This document shows positions 15,520-24,836 of a DNA stretch of 52,083 nucleotides, in pieces (positions within the stretch are counted from its first letter, which is position 1; each line of letters opens with the position of its first letter). The position numbers and the translations under genes are program-made. Origin of the DNA: Candidatus Woesearchaeota archaeon (GTDB lineage: Archaea; Nanobdellota; Nanobdellia; Woesearchaeales; GW2011-AR4); assembly GCA_016188245.1 (NCBI GenBank), contig JACPIE010000007.1:1-52083 (forward strand), written 5' to 3'. The notes beneath the pieces are model-generated. The model saw only the letters and a program-made list of their open reading frames with translations, searched no databases and had not been told where the DNA came from.

Positions 15520-15681
15520 TTATTGTATCACAACTTCATCCCAGGAGCCTGCCCACATGGTGCAGTGCTTCTTGCCTTCCCAGAAATAGAAGCAGCTCTT
15601 CCCGAATTTTTCCCACCTGACGCAGCCTAAACATGATGGGGGAACATTCTTAGGCTTTTCTTCGGCTTTTTGCTCTGGCAT
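15520..15681 (-). CDS. Small four-cysteine protein behind top6A
   Basis: A 53-codon gene that starts one base after the top6A stop (TAA-A-ATG). It encodes MPEQKAEEKPKNVPPSCLGC, then VRWEKFGKSCFYFW and EGKKHCTMWAGSWDEVVIQ. Four cysteines (17, 20, 30, 40) and several aromatic residues suggest a small zinc or redox knuckle. The tight junction implies translational coupling to Top6A. I recognise no family. The unbroken frame, cysteine pattern and abutment support a real gene. Confidence 0.65.
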   Translation of the reverse strand: MPEQKAEEKPKNVPPSCLGCVRWEKFGKSCFYFWEGKKHCTMWAGSWDEVVIQ

Positions 15682-15682
15682 T

Positions 15683-16771
15683 TTACTCCAAAAACTCTCC
15701 TTTCTTTATCTTATCGGGCAAATACTTTTCAGATATAAATGTTATGCCTTTTGAGCTTAATGCCTGGATTTCAAGCTTTGCGCCAAAATCCTTCATCATC
15801 TTGAATTGCCTTTGCCATGCCTTGTGTTTCGCAAACCAGTCGTAATCAGCCATCTGTTTTAACCTTGTGTAATCGACGTCTTTGAGCTTGATAAAATGCT
15901 TTTTTAGGTCATAATTTGTAACATCATCAGCGGTTATACCGAGAAATCTTGCGTTCTGCAAAGTCATTGTTTCTGACATGTGGGCAAGGTTTATCGAGCC
16001 GAATTTCAGAACAGAATAGATATAGAACCCCCAAGGATCAAAATCAGCCAAAACGTAAATAGGCAAATCATGCTCATCATTCAGCCTTTGCAAAAGCCTT
16101 CTTATGCCCCTTGTTGTCTGCCCTTGCGAAGTCACAATCAGGCAGTTCTGCTTTTCCCAGAACTTGTCTTCATGCAGCCTTTCCCATACGGCCTGCTTTT
16201 CCATGTAAATCACATATTTGGCCTTGACGCTTTTGAATTCAATATCCTCAACATTTGAAGGGATGCTCCATCCTCCGGAGCCCAGCTTTGACCAGTTGAT
16301 TGAATCACCGGCATCTTCAACGACAACATTGCCTGCAACGCTTCCCATTTTGTTTGCGTTGATATGCATCTGCTCCCTTGAGCAGTCAGTTATCAGCTCA
16401 AGGTCCTCAATTGCGTTATCGCTTTCAGCCTGCTCATCAACAATGTTGGTATTGGAATTAGGGATTGTTCTTTTGGCCATGTAAAAAACATCCCTCAAGC
16501 TTGCGTGCTTCTGAACATCAATTAAGTTTTTGCTTACCTTGGCGACTTCAAGGGTCTGCATGAATTTTTTAGCATGCCCTACATTGAAAAAAGACCTTTG
16601 CTGCTGCTTTTTTCCAAGGCTCAGCGTCTTTGTCCTTTCATCAAACACAATATTTGACAGGCTTCTTAAAGTGAACTCCATGGTGGGGTTTCTGCCTTTT
16701 TCAATGTCCTGCACCAGCTTCAAGCCTAAAGACTCGAGCTCCTTAACCTGCTTCTTCTCTTGTTTCTTCAT
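15683..16771 (-). CDS. top6A: DNA topoisomerase VI subunit A
   Basis: DNA-cleaving subunit of the type IIB topoisomerase, Spo11-related. The catalytic tyrosine is in SLRDVFYMAKRT near residue 97. The Toprim domain shows the acidic residue in YVIYMEKQAVW and the DxD in LADFDPWGFYIYS. GQTTRGIRRLL and the C-terminal region are standard, and 362 aa is a normal length. It is separated from top6B by an unrelated orphan gene, whereas these two are usually adjacent, and is followed directly by the small cysteine protein. Confidence 0.96.
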   Translation of the reverse strand: MKKQEKKQVKELESLGLKLVQDIEKGRNPTMEFTLRSLSNIVFDERTKTLSLGKKQQQRSFFNVGHAKKFMQTLEVAKVSKNLIDVQKHASLRDVFYMAKRTIPNSNTNIVDEQAESDNAIEDLELITDCSREQMHINANKMGSVAGNVVVEDAGDSINWSKLGSGGWSIPSNVEDIEFKSVKAKYVIYMEKQAVWERLHEDKFWEKQNCLIVTSQGQTTRGIRRLLQRLNDEHDLPIYVLADFDPWGFYIYSVLKFGSINLAHMSETMTLQNARFLGITADDVTNYDLKKHFIKLKDVDYTRLKQMADYDWFAKHKAWQRQFKMMKDFGAKLEIQALSSKGITFISEKYLPDKIKKGEFLE

Positions 16772-16876
16772 CTTGATGGCAGAAATTAAATCAATTTATA
16801 TAATTAATCATTTTATACTAAAATAATCTGGCGAGAGCATTACAAAAGCTAAAAGGCAGCTGAGATGAAGTATCCC

Positions 16877-17818
16877 CTACGGCTTAAAGTCAGCTATTGG
16901 GGAGAAAGAGGAATATGCTAATTTTTTATATTCAGTGCCTACTATATTTTCAATATAGCCTTTCTGCTTGAGGCCGACAGAAGTTTGGGAGATTAAGCCG
17001 CGAGTGAAATTATCCCTTAAATCTGTAAAAGATTCAAAAAATTGCGAGGCGTACATAACGTTGCTTTCCGCAATTTTTCTTATTTTGAGATATCCGCCGG
17101 CAGAGGATTGTGGCAATACGTAACCTGCAATCAATCCAACTAGTACTCCAACTATTGCTGTTTTTCCAAGCCAGCTTATCCTGTATGCTTTAGCTTGGCC
17201 TTTGTTTTCACCTAACGGATGCCAATTTTTTAGCCTTTGCCAAATAGAATATGCTTTTGTTTCCGAAACTGCAGGACTTGGCTGTGAGATTGAAACATCT
17301 AATTTTTCAGCAGCTGTGGATTTGATCGGCAAACCATACTCTTCGGCAGCTGCTCTTTCCAAAGTTATAGCATTTCCGGCACTTCTGAAATCATGTATCT
17401 CAGGTTTTTGTTGTTTATGGGCGGAATAAATAATATCTTGTGGCAGGAAAGGTCTGCTAGCAATTTCCTCAAGAGTTATTAATCTTCTTTTTTCAAACGC
17501 TTTGGTTACGCCTGTTTTGTTCACTACGCGTTTCTGTTCTGGCTTAATGTAGGACAGCACTACCTCATCCATTTCTTTTAGTCCTTTGATTACCCTAAAA
17601 TCAATTTCTTCTTGGGAAGCTATTTTAGAAATGGCATTTAAACTATGCTGAGATTCCGCTACCCTATACACCCAGGACTTGCCCTGGTATTTGCCTTCCC
17701 GAGCCAAAGCAATTTTATAATCATCTACAAATGATTTCAGCATGCTGCCCTCTGGCAAAGAAATTACAATCTCCCCATAAATTTTATCTATTTGCTCACG
17801 AAGGCCAGGTTTGCGCAT
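16877..17818 (-). CDS. Orphan membrane-anchored protein between top6B and top6A
   Basis: A 313-aa protein with one clear membrane span near residues 217-235 (TAIVGVLVGLIAGYVLP). The N-terminal 210 residues are charged and soluble, and the 75-residue tail is also polar. No domain recognised. It splits the otherwise conserved top6B-top6A pair, and gaps of 105-125 bp on each side suggest its own promoter. It looks like an insertion into a conserved cluster, like other orphan genes in the window. Confidence 0.6.
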   Translation of the reverse strand: MRKPGLREQIDKIYGEIVISLPEGSMLKSFVDDYKIALAREGKYQGKSWVYRVAESQHSLNAISKIASQEEIDFRVIKGLKEMDEVVLSYIKPEQKRVVNKTGVTKAFEKRRLITLEEIASRPFLPQDIIYSAHKQQKPEIHDFRSAGNAITLERAAAEEYGLPIKSTAAEKLDVSISQPSPAVSETKAYSIWQRLKNWHPLGENKGQAKAYRISWLGKTAIVGVLVGLIAGYVLPQSSAGGYLKIRKIAESNVMYASQFFESFTDLRDNFTRGLISQTSVGLKQKGYIENIVGTEYKKLAYSSFSPIADFKP

Positions 17819-17942
17819 ATTTCTTTCACCAACTGCATATATCCAGGTAAGAATTAGGCTAATTAATTTTTAGACTCAATTATATGCACTAATGCATACA
17901 ATGTTTATATTTTTTAAGAATGCAGTCTGAATTTAAGCGGAT

Positions 17943-19601
17943 TTATTGATTTTCAGGATTTTCCTGTTGCGGTTTTACAAACTCCATCCTGTACAGCTTA
18001 TCGTCAGAATCCTCTTCTTCAGTTATCTCTTGCTTTATTTCAGGCTTTACAAGCATTTTCTGCAAGCCGTTCAATATCTTTTCTTTTTTTTCTCCTGTCA
18101 GTGCTGCAAGCGAGTCTGCGACTTCTGGAATATAACTTTCAAACATATTGGCCCTCTCAAGCTGGTCTGAAATTTTGGTTTTTTTCCTTACATAAGCACC
18201 AAGCTGCCTGCCGCATTCCTGCAGGGCAAGCTTGATTTCCTTGGTTATTTCAGCATAATTGGCAATGGCTTCCTTGCTTTCGCTTGTAAACGGAACCCAC
18301 ACTGATGCCATATGAACTACAATGACAACCGGGCCAAAAGGAACGGAATCGCCGGACTGCTGCAAGCCATAAGGCTTCCAGTTTGTTTCCATTATTGATT
18401 TTGTCATTGCGCATGCCCCTTCCTGATAAAGCAAAGGCACCCTGTTTGCAAATCTCAGGATATTCACTTTTTCCTCTTTGGGTATTTCTCCGCCATAAGC
18501 GCAGGCAGCCTCGATGATGAAAGGGTTGCCACGATAAACAGAAGGCGCCCTGGATGCAGTGCAATAAAACTCCGCCTTAATCTCCTTTCTCAGCCCTTTC
18601 TCCATCAGCTCTTTTCCGATTGGGCTCAGGCAATCTGTCGGGGGCGCAATTATCTTTGTGTTTTGTATGCCATGAAGCAGCTTTTCAGCCATATCTCGGG
18701 AAACTTGAGAGGGCTTGGTATTGGGCAATAAGGCAGCATTGCTGCATATTTCTTTTGCAGTTCCCGGCCCAACCCTTGAAAATTCCGCCGATAAGAAGCT
18801 CTGCAAAGTCCTTGATTCTGTCCACCTGAGCTTGTCCATGAGCATTCCGAGCTCTATTCCATAAGGATGCGGCTTTATCTCGTGAGCCTGCTCCGGAAGC
18901 TTGTCTGTGGCTCTTGCGTAAATAACCTGCTCTGATTTTGGGTTGGTGTAGATAAGCGTGACATGTGGGTTTATGACAGCAGTCTGCTTTAAGTATTCAT
19001 CAACTGACTGGCTGCCTTTTATGTATTCGGCTTCAAGATCAAGCTCAACTTTTGTCCCATGCTCCCTTGGCCATTCGGCAATTTCCTCTTTTGCAATTAC
19101 CGGCTTGTTGTTTTGGGTGTCTATCCCAAGCTCAAAATAATGGGCTGGCTCTTTCTTTGACACTCTTGAGGTAATTTTTACAGGCTTTCCGGTTGTAAGC
19201 TGGGAGTACAGCACAGCAGCGCTTATGCCGATGCCCTGCTGGCCCCTCGCCTGCTTCAGAGTGTGGAATTTGCTTCCATAGAGCAGCTTCGCAAAAATAT
19301 TCGGAATCTGCTTTTTCACAATGCCAGGGCCGTTGTCTTCTATTATTATTTTGTACTTGAATTCCGACATCTGAATCATCTCGATGCTTATCTCAGGCAG
19401 CACTCTGGCCTCTTCGCATGCATCAAGGGAGTTGTCAACTGCCTCCTTGACAGCCATGAGCAATGCCTTTCTCTTGTTGTCAAACCCGAGCAAATGCCTG
19501 TTTTTTGTAAAGAATTCAGCTACAGAGATTTCTTTTTGTTTTTTGGCTAGCTCGTATGCTATCGGCTCTTTAGCTTCTGTTTTTTGCTCCTGAGGCGGCA
19601 T
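17943..19601 (-). CDS. top6B: DNA topoisomerase VI subunit B
   Basis: ATPase subunit of topoisomerase VI. GHKL motifs are present: [17 protein letters not shown] (N box), IIEDNGPGI (G1), and [20 protein letters not shown] (G2 lid). The transducer domain follows with its switch-lysine region late in the protein. Length (552 aa) is typical. The start follows the KH-protein stop by one base (TAA-A-ATG). Order rio1-KH-top6B matches other archaea, but top6A lies beyond an extra gene. Confidence 0.96.
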   Translation of the reverse strand: MPPQEQKTEAKEPIAYELAKKQKEISVAEFFTKNRHLLGFDNKRKALLMAVKEAVDNSLDACEEARVLPEISIEMIQMSEFKYKIIIEDNGPGIVKKQIPNIFAKLLYGSKFHTLKQARGQQGIGISAAVLYSQLTTGKPVKITSRVSKKEPAHYFELGIDTQNNKPVIAKEEIAEWPREHGTKVELDLEAEYIKGSQSVDEYLKQTAVINPHVTLIYTNPKSEQVIYARATDKLPEQAHEIKPHPYGIELGMLMDKLRWTESRTLQSFLSAEFSRVGPGTAKEICSNAALLPNTKPSQVSRDMAEKLLHGIQNTKIIAPPTDCLSPIGKELMEKGLRKEIKAEFYCTASRAPSVYRGNPFIIEAACAYGGEIPKEEKVNILRFANRVPLLYQEGACAMTKSIMETNWKPYGLQQSGDSVPFGPVVIVVHMASVWVPFTSESKEAIANYAEITKEIKLALQECGRQLGAYVRKKTKISDQLERANMFESYIPEVADSLAALTGEKKEKILNGLQKMLVKPEIKQEITEEEDSDDKLYRMEFVKPQQENPENQ

Positions 19602-19602
19602 T

Positions 19603-20148
19603 TTACATCTCCATTATTGCCCTTTTTTTCATGTCCTTTCTCCTTCTCTCAAGCCACTTGTAAACATTTGCATGTGTTGATCCTCTGAGCAATGACTCAA
19701 TTGCCTGCCTGGCATTTGAAGTGGATTCCGGCAATCCGATTATGCTTATTGTTTTGCCGAAAACTGATATGTTGCATTCTGCCAGTTCTTCAATCAGCCT
19801 TCTTGATTTGCCTTCTTTTCCTATGACTCTTCCTTTAAGGCGGAGCATTGCTTCCTTGGACTTGCCTACAAATTCGCTGACATCGACAACCTCGAATATA
19901 TAATCCGGCTTTAGCAGCAGCTTTGCGATGTCTGGATTGAAGCCTCGGCCTATTGCCTTGATTATTTCCCTTGCGGCATACAACCCAAGAGCGTCTTCGC
20001 CGGACACGAAAACATCGCCTTCTTTTGAATCTATGCTGAGCTTTGTTTTTGTGGCTTCCTCTATCTCTTTCTTTATGCTGCCTTCCTTTCCGATAACTAC
20101 GGCCACCCTGTTTTTAGGCACCTTGAGCTCATAAGAATATTCTATCAT
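19603..20148 (-). CDS. KH-domain RNA-binding protein, Pno1/Dim2-like
   Basis: Archaeal homologue of the ribosome-assembly factor Pno1/Dim2. Two KH domains show their GXXG loops: [20 protein letters not shown] near residue 16 and [20 protein letters not shown] near residue 108. The second is followed by the typical [12 protein letters not shown]. Length (181 aa) fits. It lies between rio1, another small-subunit maturation factor, and top6B, an arrangement common in archaea. Confidence 0.9.
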   Translation of the reverse strand: MIEYSYELKVPKNRVAVVIGKEGSIKKEIEEATKTKLSIDSKEGDVFVSGEDALGLYAAREIIKAIGRGFNPDIAKLLLKPDYIFEVVDVSEFVGKSKEAMLRLKGRVIGKEGKSRRLIEELAECNISVFGKTISIIGLPESTSNARQAIESLLRGSTHANVYKWLERRRKDMKKRAIMEM

Positions 20149-20188
20149 TTTGCAAATTGAAATCAGATTTATTTTTAAGCTTATTGCT

Positions 20189-20902
20189 TTATTTGGTTAT
20201 TTCTTTTTTAACTTTTGCCTCATCAGCCTTTAATCCAAGCTTGCCAAAAAACCTGCATATGTTCCTTATGTCGCGCTCCAGAAACTCGCTTGCCCTTGAG
20301 CTTTCTGCTGCCGCGCATTGCGAAAAATCTATGAAAACGGGGGTTTCGCCGCAGTTCAGTATATTGAAGGCAGACAAATCTGAATGTACCAGCCCTGCCC
20401 TGTACAGCTTCTTCATGTTCAGGATTATCCTGTCAAAAAATTCTTTTTGGTTTTCAGGGATTGAATCTTTGAGCTTCGGCGCTATGAATCCGTTTTCCCC
20501 GATAAGCTCAAGAACAAGCACGTTGTTTAAAAATGCCAAAGGGGTCGGGACATTGACATTCACATGCCGCGCTTTCAGCAGGTTCCTGTACTCCCTCTGC
20601 ACCCATGTAAAAATAATGTTTCTTTTGCCTTTTTTGATTTTTGTGTATCTTGGGTCGTCTTTTATGTAATCAAACATCCTGTTGAAGTCGCATGTTTCCA
20701 GGCGGTATATCTTTACCATTACTTTTGAGCCGTCTTTTCTTATTGCAGAGAATACGTTGCTTTCCTTGCCTACAGAGATGGGGCTTTCCAGCCCTTCAAA
20801 ATGGCCCCGGGTTATGAGCTTGTAGATAGTCCTGTTTGTGAATTCGTCAAAAACATGGTGCATTGTCTTGAATTCTTTCTTCGGCCTGGGTTTATGGGAC
20901 AT
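20189..20902 (-). CDS. rio1: RIO-type serine/threonine kinase Rio1
   Basis: Atypical kinase/ATPase acting in small ribosomal subunit maturation. The RIO1 nucleotide loop reads SVGKESNVFSAI near residue 42. The catalytic loop is LVHSDLSAFNIL and the metal-binding loop VFIDFSQC. The chain of 237 aa lacks the long extensions seen in eukaryotes. It is the first gene of the leftward cluster rio1-KH-top6B, with the promoter region shared with the divergent sigma-like gene's leader. Confidence 0.93.
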   Translation of the reverse strand: MSHKPRPKKEFKTMHHVFDEFTNRTIYKLITRGHFEGLESPISVGKESNVFSAIRKDGSKVMVKIYRLETCDFNRMFDYIKDDPRYTKIKKGKRNIIFTWVQREYRNLLKARHVNVNVPTPLAFLNNVLVLELIGENGFIAPKLKDSIPENQKEFFDRIILNMKKLYRAGLVHSDLSAFNILNCGETPVFIDFSQCAAAESSRASEFLERDIRNICRFFGKLGLKADEAKVKKEITK

Positions 20903-20982
20903 GGCAAAAGGGATAGAAGTTTGCTATTTAAGAGTATTCTTTATGTTGTACACCACTTTAAAATGGTAAACTAACCGAAAGG

Positions 20983-20991
20983 TTTATATAT
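20983..20991 (+). promoter_or_regulatory. TATA box for the structured leader/ncRNA
   Basis: TTTATATAT preceded by a purine-rich CGAAAGG (BRE-like). It predicts a start near 21012, a few bases before the first hairpin of the leader of the sigma-like gene. Confidence 0.5.
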
Positions 20992-21011
20992 CAGTTCCAT
21001 TATACAGTAGT

Positions 21012-21106
21012 AACATAAACGTTGGGGAACGTTTGAGACAGCTTTTGAGATCAATATCACCTCTTTTTCCCTAGCAAGGTCTCGCAAGAGGCTTTGCTGG
21101 GGTTTT
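21012..21106 (+). ncRNA. Structured leader or small RNA ahead of the sigma-like gene
   Basis: Two hairpins follow the TATA box. First, AAACGTT-GGGG-AACGTTT (21017-21034). Second, CCCTAGCAA (21069-21077) pairs with TTGCTGGGG (21094-21102), enclosing GTCTC-GCAA-GAGGC with a GNRA tetraloop, then TTTT at 21103-21106. The free GAGAC at 21035-21039 can pair instead with GTCTC at 21079-21083, so two folds compete. This could be a short RNA with its own terminator or an attenuating leader for the gene at 21138. No known RNA family recognised. Confidence 0.5.
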
Positions 21107-21137
21107 AAATTAAAATTCATAGATTCAGGAATATAAA

Positions 21138-22013
21138 ATGGCAGTAGAAACAGATAGAACAGAAAGAGAAAAAGCAATTACTTTAGATTATTTGTGTGGC
21201 AACTCCTATAAATCCATTCCACAGCGCTGGAATGTACCAGTTAAAGATGCGAGACAAGTTGTCGAACAAACATCTCGTGGATGGAATGACCCACTTATAG
21301 AATTTTATAGGCAGACACCACAGAGAGATAGACTAAGAAACGCCGTCCATTTCTATTTATCTTATTCAAAACAGGGAGAAGGCCTTCCAAATGCCGAATT
21401 AGTTGAACAAAGTCATAATATTTCTTTGCATGACATTCAAAGTTTGATAATAGACCTAGTTATTGATCCTCTAGAGAAAGGATTGATAAAAGAAACACAA
21501 TTGGATAGGATAGTTAAGGATAGGGGGCCTTTATCACCAGAGCAAAAACTTCTTTACGCTGTTTTCGGCAATGATGGCGGCTATCAAAGAGCTATTGGAA
21601 TAGTGGCACCCATAATCAACCAAAAACTGAAAGAAGCTTATATGGAAGGCGGAAAAATAGATATTAAAAAAATTTATGATAGTGCTAGAGACGAAGTTTA
21701 TGCTATGCTAAAAAGGGGGCTAAGACCCAGTGTACAAGAGTCTGCCATACAATTAGAGTCTCAAGATAGACAAGCTTTTTCTCAAGCGTTGTCTGTAAAA
21801 ACGGAGGAAGCCTTACAAAAATTGAAGCCAAAAGAAGCAGACATATTAAAAAGAAGATTTGGGATTGGTTACGAGCCCCACACGTGGGAACAGGTAGCGG
21901 AAGCCTGGAACTACCGAGGAACATCAAGCCCTAGGCAAATTGAAGCCAAAGCATTAAGAAAGTTGAGGCACCCATTACGCTCTAAATATATCCGAGTATT
22001 TTTAAACAGCTAA
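21138..22013 (+). CDS. Protein with bacterial sigma-70 region 4 domain
   Basis: A 291-aa protein. Residues about 222-289 match bacterial primary-sigma region 4 nearly word for word: LKPKEADILKRRFGIG, then TWEQVAEAWN, then RQIEAKALRKLRHPLRS. In bacteria this helix-turn-helix reads the -35 box and touches the RNA polymerase flap. Regions 2 and 3 are not recognisable. An N-terminal HTH-like segment lies at about residues 9-45 (EREKAITLDYLCGNSYKSIP...). Archaeal polymerase uses TBP/TFB, so function is open: repurposed DNA binder, transferred factor, or mobile-element regulator. It has a structured leader and lies between rio1 and dnaG. Confidence 0.8.
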   Translation: MAVETDRTEREKAITLDYLCGNSYKSIPQRWNVPVKDARQVVEQTSRGWNDPLIEFYRQTPQRDRLRNAVHFYLSYSKQGEGLPNAELVEQSHNISLHDIQSLIIDLVIDPLEKGLIKETQLDRIVKDRGPLSPEQKLLYAVFGNDGGYQRAIGIVAPIINQKLKEAYMEGGKIDIKKIYDSARDEVYAMLKRGLRPSVQESAIQLESQDRQAFSQALSVKTEEALQKLKPKEADILKRRFGIGYEPHTWEQVAEAWNYRGTSSPRQIEAKALRKLRHPLRSKYIRVFLNS

Positions 22014-22044
22014 TTCTACAAAATTCCAAACATCAAACTAAACC

Positions 22045-22052
22045 TTTATATA
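22045..22052 (+). promoter_or_regulatory. TATA box of candidate ncRNA
   Basis: TTTATATA at 22045-22052 places the transcript start at about 22073, exactly where the paired 5' end of the RNA below begins. Confidence 0.55.
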
Positions 22053-22072
22053 CATCCTTAACTTTCTAAATC

Positions 22073-22184
22073 AAAGCCCGTCACGAGAGTACCAAATGGA
22101 GCTCACGATGACATTCAAGCTATGAGCTTTGGGGTTAGTGTTACGGGCAACAATTATGATTAAAGGGCATTAGAACGGGCTTTT
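22073..22184 (+). ncRNA. Candidate compact structured ncRNA
   Basis: AAAGCCCGT (22073-22081) is perfectly complementary to ACGGGCTTT (22175-22183), closing an RNA of about 112 nt that ends in T. Inside, AGCTCA (22100-22105) pairs with TGAGCT (22123-22128). A second ACGGGC (22143-22148) can compete for the same 5' strand, helped by CAC/GTG (22082-22084 with 22138-22140). The frames here are closed by stops. I do not recognise SRP, RNase P or box C/D signatures, so this is an undescribed or unassigned RNA, possibly a switch in the dnaG leader. Confidence 0.5.
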
Positions 22185-22276
22185 CATCGTTATCATTCAC
22201 TATTATTGGTTTGAATTTTGGTGCTGATTAGGGATAATTAAGCTAGCTTGTTCTGAATGCTTAAAACTAAACTGGG

Positions 22277-22338
22277 GAAGCTATTATGTTCATCAATCAA
22301 TCTCATCAAATTAATGGATTTATTGATTAGGTAGCTTC
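22277..22338 (+). promoter_or_regulatory. Hairpin in the dnaG upstream region
   Basis: GAAGCTA (22277-22283) pairs with TAGCTTC (22332-22338), and AATCAAT (22295-22301) with ATTGATT (22322-22328) inside it. A separate palindrome AAGCTAGCTT (22240-22249) can pair with either outer arm. It ends 34 nt before the dnaG ATG. The segment 22185-22276 holds no gene I can see. Confidence 0.4.
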
Positions 22339-22372
22339 TTCTATAAAATAAAAACTCGGAGGTAGGATTAAA

Positions 22373-23635
22373 ATGGGTAAAATAAGCCCTGTTACGGCAA
22401 AATATATTATTCATACAAACATAGACATAGAGGGAGTTGTTGACAGGCCCGATGTAATCGGGGCAATTTTTGGGCAGACAGAAGGGCTGTTGGGAGCGGA
22501 CCTTGAGCTCAGAGAACTTCAGAAATCAGGAAGGATCGGAAGGATAGAAGTCAACACAGAGACGAGAACAGGCAAGACAAAAGGCACAATCATAATACCC
22601 TCTTCTTTAGACAAGGCTGAAACGAGCATTGTCGGGGCTGCCTTGGAGATAATACAGAGGATAGGGCCGTGCAACGCCAAGCTTGAAGTCACAAACATAG
22701 AAGATGTAAGGATAAGCAAGAGAAGCATGGTTATTGAAAGGGCAAAGGAACTGCTCAAGAAAATGATGGAAAACACAATGCCGGATTCTCAGGAATTGGC
22801 AGATGAAGTTTCTGCCTCTGTGAGGGTAATGGAGATTGTGGAATATGGCAAAGACAGGCTGCCTGCAGGCCCTGCAATAGATGAAAGCGATGAGATTATT
22901 GTTGTTGAAGGACGAGCCGATGTTATTAATCTGCTGAAGCACGGATTCAAGAATGCAATTGCAATCAATGGCACTTCAGTTCCTGAAACAATTGTTGAAA
23001 TATGCGGAAAAAAAGTTGTAACAGCTTTTGTTGATGGCGACAGGGGAGGCAATCTCATTATAAAAGAGCTGACCACTGTGGCTGACATAGATTTTGTAAC
23101 GAAAGCGCCTGACGGAAAGGAAGTTGAGGAGCTTGCGAAGAAAGAAATCCACAAAGCATTAAGGAGCAGGATTTCCGGGGAGCAGGCTAAGCTTGAACTG
23201 TCAAGAGAGCCTGAAAGAACATCTATGGAATTTGTCAAAAGGCAGCCTTATTCCCAAAGCCACCATTCGCAGCAATTCCAGAGGCCAATGCATAGGCAAC
23301 CATCATACCAGCCTGCGCCTAATATCAGGAGAGTGCAAATCTCAAATGAGGAGAAAGGAGCGTTTAAGTCCATGCTTGAAGACTTGATCGGCACAAGGGG
23401 GGCAGAGATACTTGACAGCAAGCTCTCAGTGCTTGGCAAAGTTCCGATTAGCGAAGTTCAGACTGCCCTGAAGAGCATAAGCAATGCCCATGCTGTTGTA
23501 TTTGACGGCAGCATTGAAAGGGAGATAGTAAAGGCTGCGGAAGAAAGCAATGTGAAATTTCTTGTTGGAATGGACTCAAAAGTGAGGCAGAATGAGACAA
23601 GAGTGAACTTGCTGACTGTGGGCGAATTAAGCTAG
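22373..23635 (+). CDS. dnaG: Archaeal DnaG-type primase / exosome-associated protein
   Basis: Archaeal DnaG carries the Toprim fold of bacterial primase and is also found with the RNA exosome. The N-terminal [37 protein letters not shown] is diagnostic (read in pieces, residues 4-45). The Toprim domain starts near residue 168 with [18 protein letters not shown], and its acidic DGDRGG follows near residue 222. A Gln/His/Pro-rich linker (about 285-320) precedes the C-terminal domain. Length 420 aa is typical. A Shine-Dalgarno GGAGGT lies 9 nt before the ATG, in keeping with a long structured leader. Confidence 0.96.
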   Translation: MGKISPVTAKYIIHTNIDIEGVVDRPDVIGAIFGQTEGLLGADLELRELQKSGRIGRIEVNTETRTGKTKGTIIIPSSLDKAETSIVGAALEIIQRIGPCNAKLEVTNIEDVRISKRSMVIERAKELLKKMMENTMPDSQELADEVSASVRVMEIVEYGKDRLPAGPAIDESDEIIVVEGRADVINLLKHGFKNAIAINGTSVPETIVEICGKKVVTAFVDGDRGGNLIIKELTTVADIDFVTKAPDGKEVEELAKKEIHKALRSRISGEQAKLELSREPERTSMEFVKRQPYSQSHHSQQFQRPMHRQPSYQPAPNIRRVQISNEEKGAFKSMLEDLIGTRGAEILDSKLSVLGKVPISEVQTALKSISNAHAVVFDGSIEREIVKAAEESNVKFLVGMDSKVRQNETRVNLLTVGELS

Positions 23636-24718
23636 ATTTTTTGACAGGCTTTTTTCGCAGGCAGGCATTTTATTTAGCCTGCAAAAATTTGCCTTTATGG
23701 ATTCGGGAGAGTGCACCCCGCTGAATTTGACCTTGTTATTGACCAAAAAGGTAGGGAATGTTTTTATGCCAAGCTCCTTGGCAAGGCTGCTGCTGCCTGA
23801 ATACTTCTCAAATTTTACATCTTTAAAAACAGCTAAAAATCCATCCAGATTCTTCTCTGCCCTCGTGCTTGCCTCATCTCCAGGATTAGCAAACAAATCA
23901 AGCTTGTTTGGAATGTTGTCCCTCTTAAAATAAAATGCAGAGCCTGCTGTATTCTCATTTAAAACATATGAACCGTTCTTTTTGGAAAAAATCTGCTTGA
24001 ACTGATTAAAATTTTGCTTTTGAGTTATATTTTCATCCAGTATGTACAGCGGCAATAATTTCGCATCAGATTTTTCCGCAATAGACCTGCCTTCATTTGT
24101 GCTGTAATCGATTTCCCTTGCATTCAAATCTCCAAACCAATTTTCCAGAATCGCAATGATTCTTTCCGTATCGCAATTAAAGCAGTTTTTCCTGTCATTT
24201 ATGACAAGCAAATTTGTCTTGGGCGCTTCCTTGATTTCCTGCACCGGGTTTAACGGCACAATTTTTTCGTTTTGCAGATTGATGTCCTTGAAAGTGGAAT
24301 ACAGGAAGAAAGCTGCAAGCAGCAAAACAACAAAAACAATGCTGTACTTTAGAAACTTGCTGTCTTTTTTACCGCTGATTTCTTTGCTTGGTTCAACATA
24401 CTCCGTCCTTTCTGATGAAGTGGCCGGTACCGGCTCAAAATGCTCATGTTGCTCTTCCTGGATGACCTTTAACTTTAGTTTTCCACCTTCATTGTGGATG
24501 ATGGATTCATCTGTTTTTGGAATTTCTTTTTTTTCTGCAGCTTCATTTTTTTGCCCTTCTTTTTGGTTTTGTGGTGGCTTTGCCATCTCATGCAGCTTTT
24601 TTTCTATCCTGTCCCTGCCTTTCTCAAACTCCTCCTTGCTTATGACTTCGGCTTCAAAGCTTTCCTTCAAAAACCTCAGTTCCTGCTCCAGCCTCTCTTT
24701 TTGAGTCCTGTCGTCCAT
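23627..24718 (-). CDS. Membrane-anchored thioredoxin-like protein with SHOCT-like N-terminus
   Basis: A 363-aa protein. Residues 1-48 are a charged helical pair resembling SHOCT ([21 protein letters not shown]). A polar linker runs to about 120, then one membrane span ([20 protein letters not shown]). The extracytoplasmic part begins a thioredoxin-like fold with CFNC near residue 185 and ends with a second half bearing the cis-proline-like TFPTFLVNN near residue 330 and two more cysteines. A thiol-disulfide role outside the membrane is likely. It converges with dnaG, overlapping by 9 bp. Confidence 0.65.
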   Translation of the reverse strand: MDDRTQKERLEQELRFLKESFEAEVISKEEFEKGRDRIEKKLHEMAKPPQNQKEGQKNEAAEKKEIPKTDESIIHNEGGKLKLKVIQEEQHEHFEPVPATSSERTEYVEPSKEISGKKDSKFLKYSIVFVVLLLAAFFLYSTFKDINLQNEKIVPLNPVQEIKEAPKTNLLVINDRKNCFNCDTERIIAILENWFGDLNAREIDYSTNEGRSIAEKSDAKLLPLYILDENITQKQNFNQFKQIFSKKNGSYVLNENTAGSAFYFKRDNIPNKLDLFANPGDEASTRAEKNLDGFLAVFKDVKFEKYSGSSSLAKELGIKTFPTFLVNNKVKFSGVHSPESIKANFCRLNKMPACEKSLSKNLA

Positions 24719-24836
24719 AAAGAATCAAGCGAGCAGATTTCAAAGTAATACATAAATCTTTCTAATAAGGATTGGTAATTTTATTACTAATGAGTTTCAA
24801 TAAAAGCATTTATAATGTTATGCTAATGTGGAATGA

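Noticed and set aside
22073..22184. SRP RNA, RNase P RNA or a known riboswitch
   Set aside because: The conserved SRP and RNase P core sequences are missing and the length does not fit; left as unassigned.
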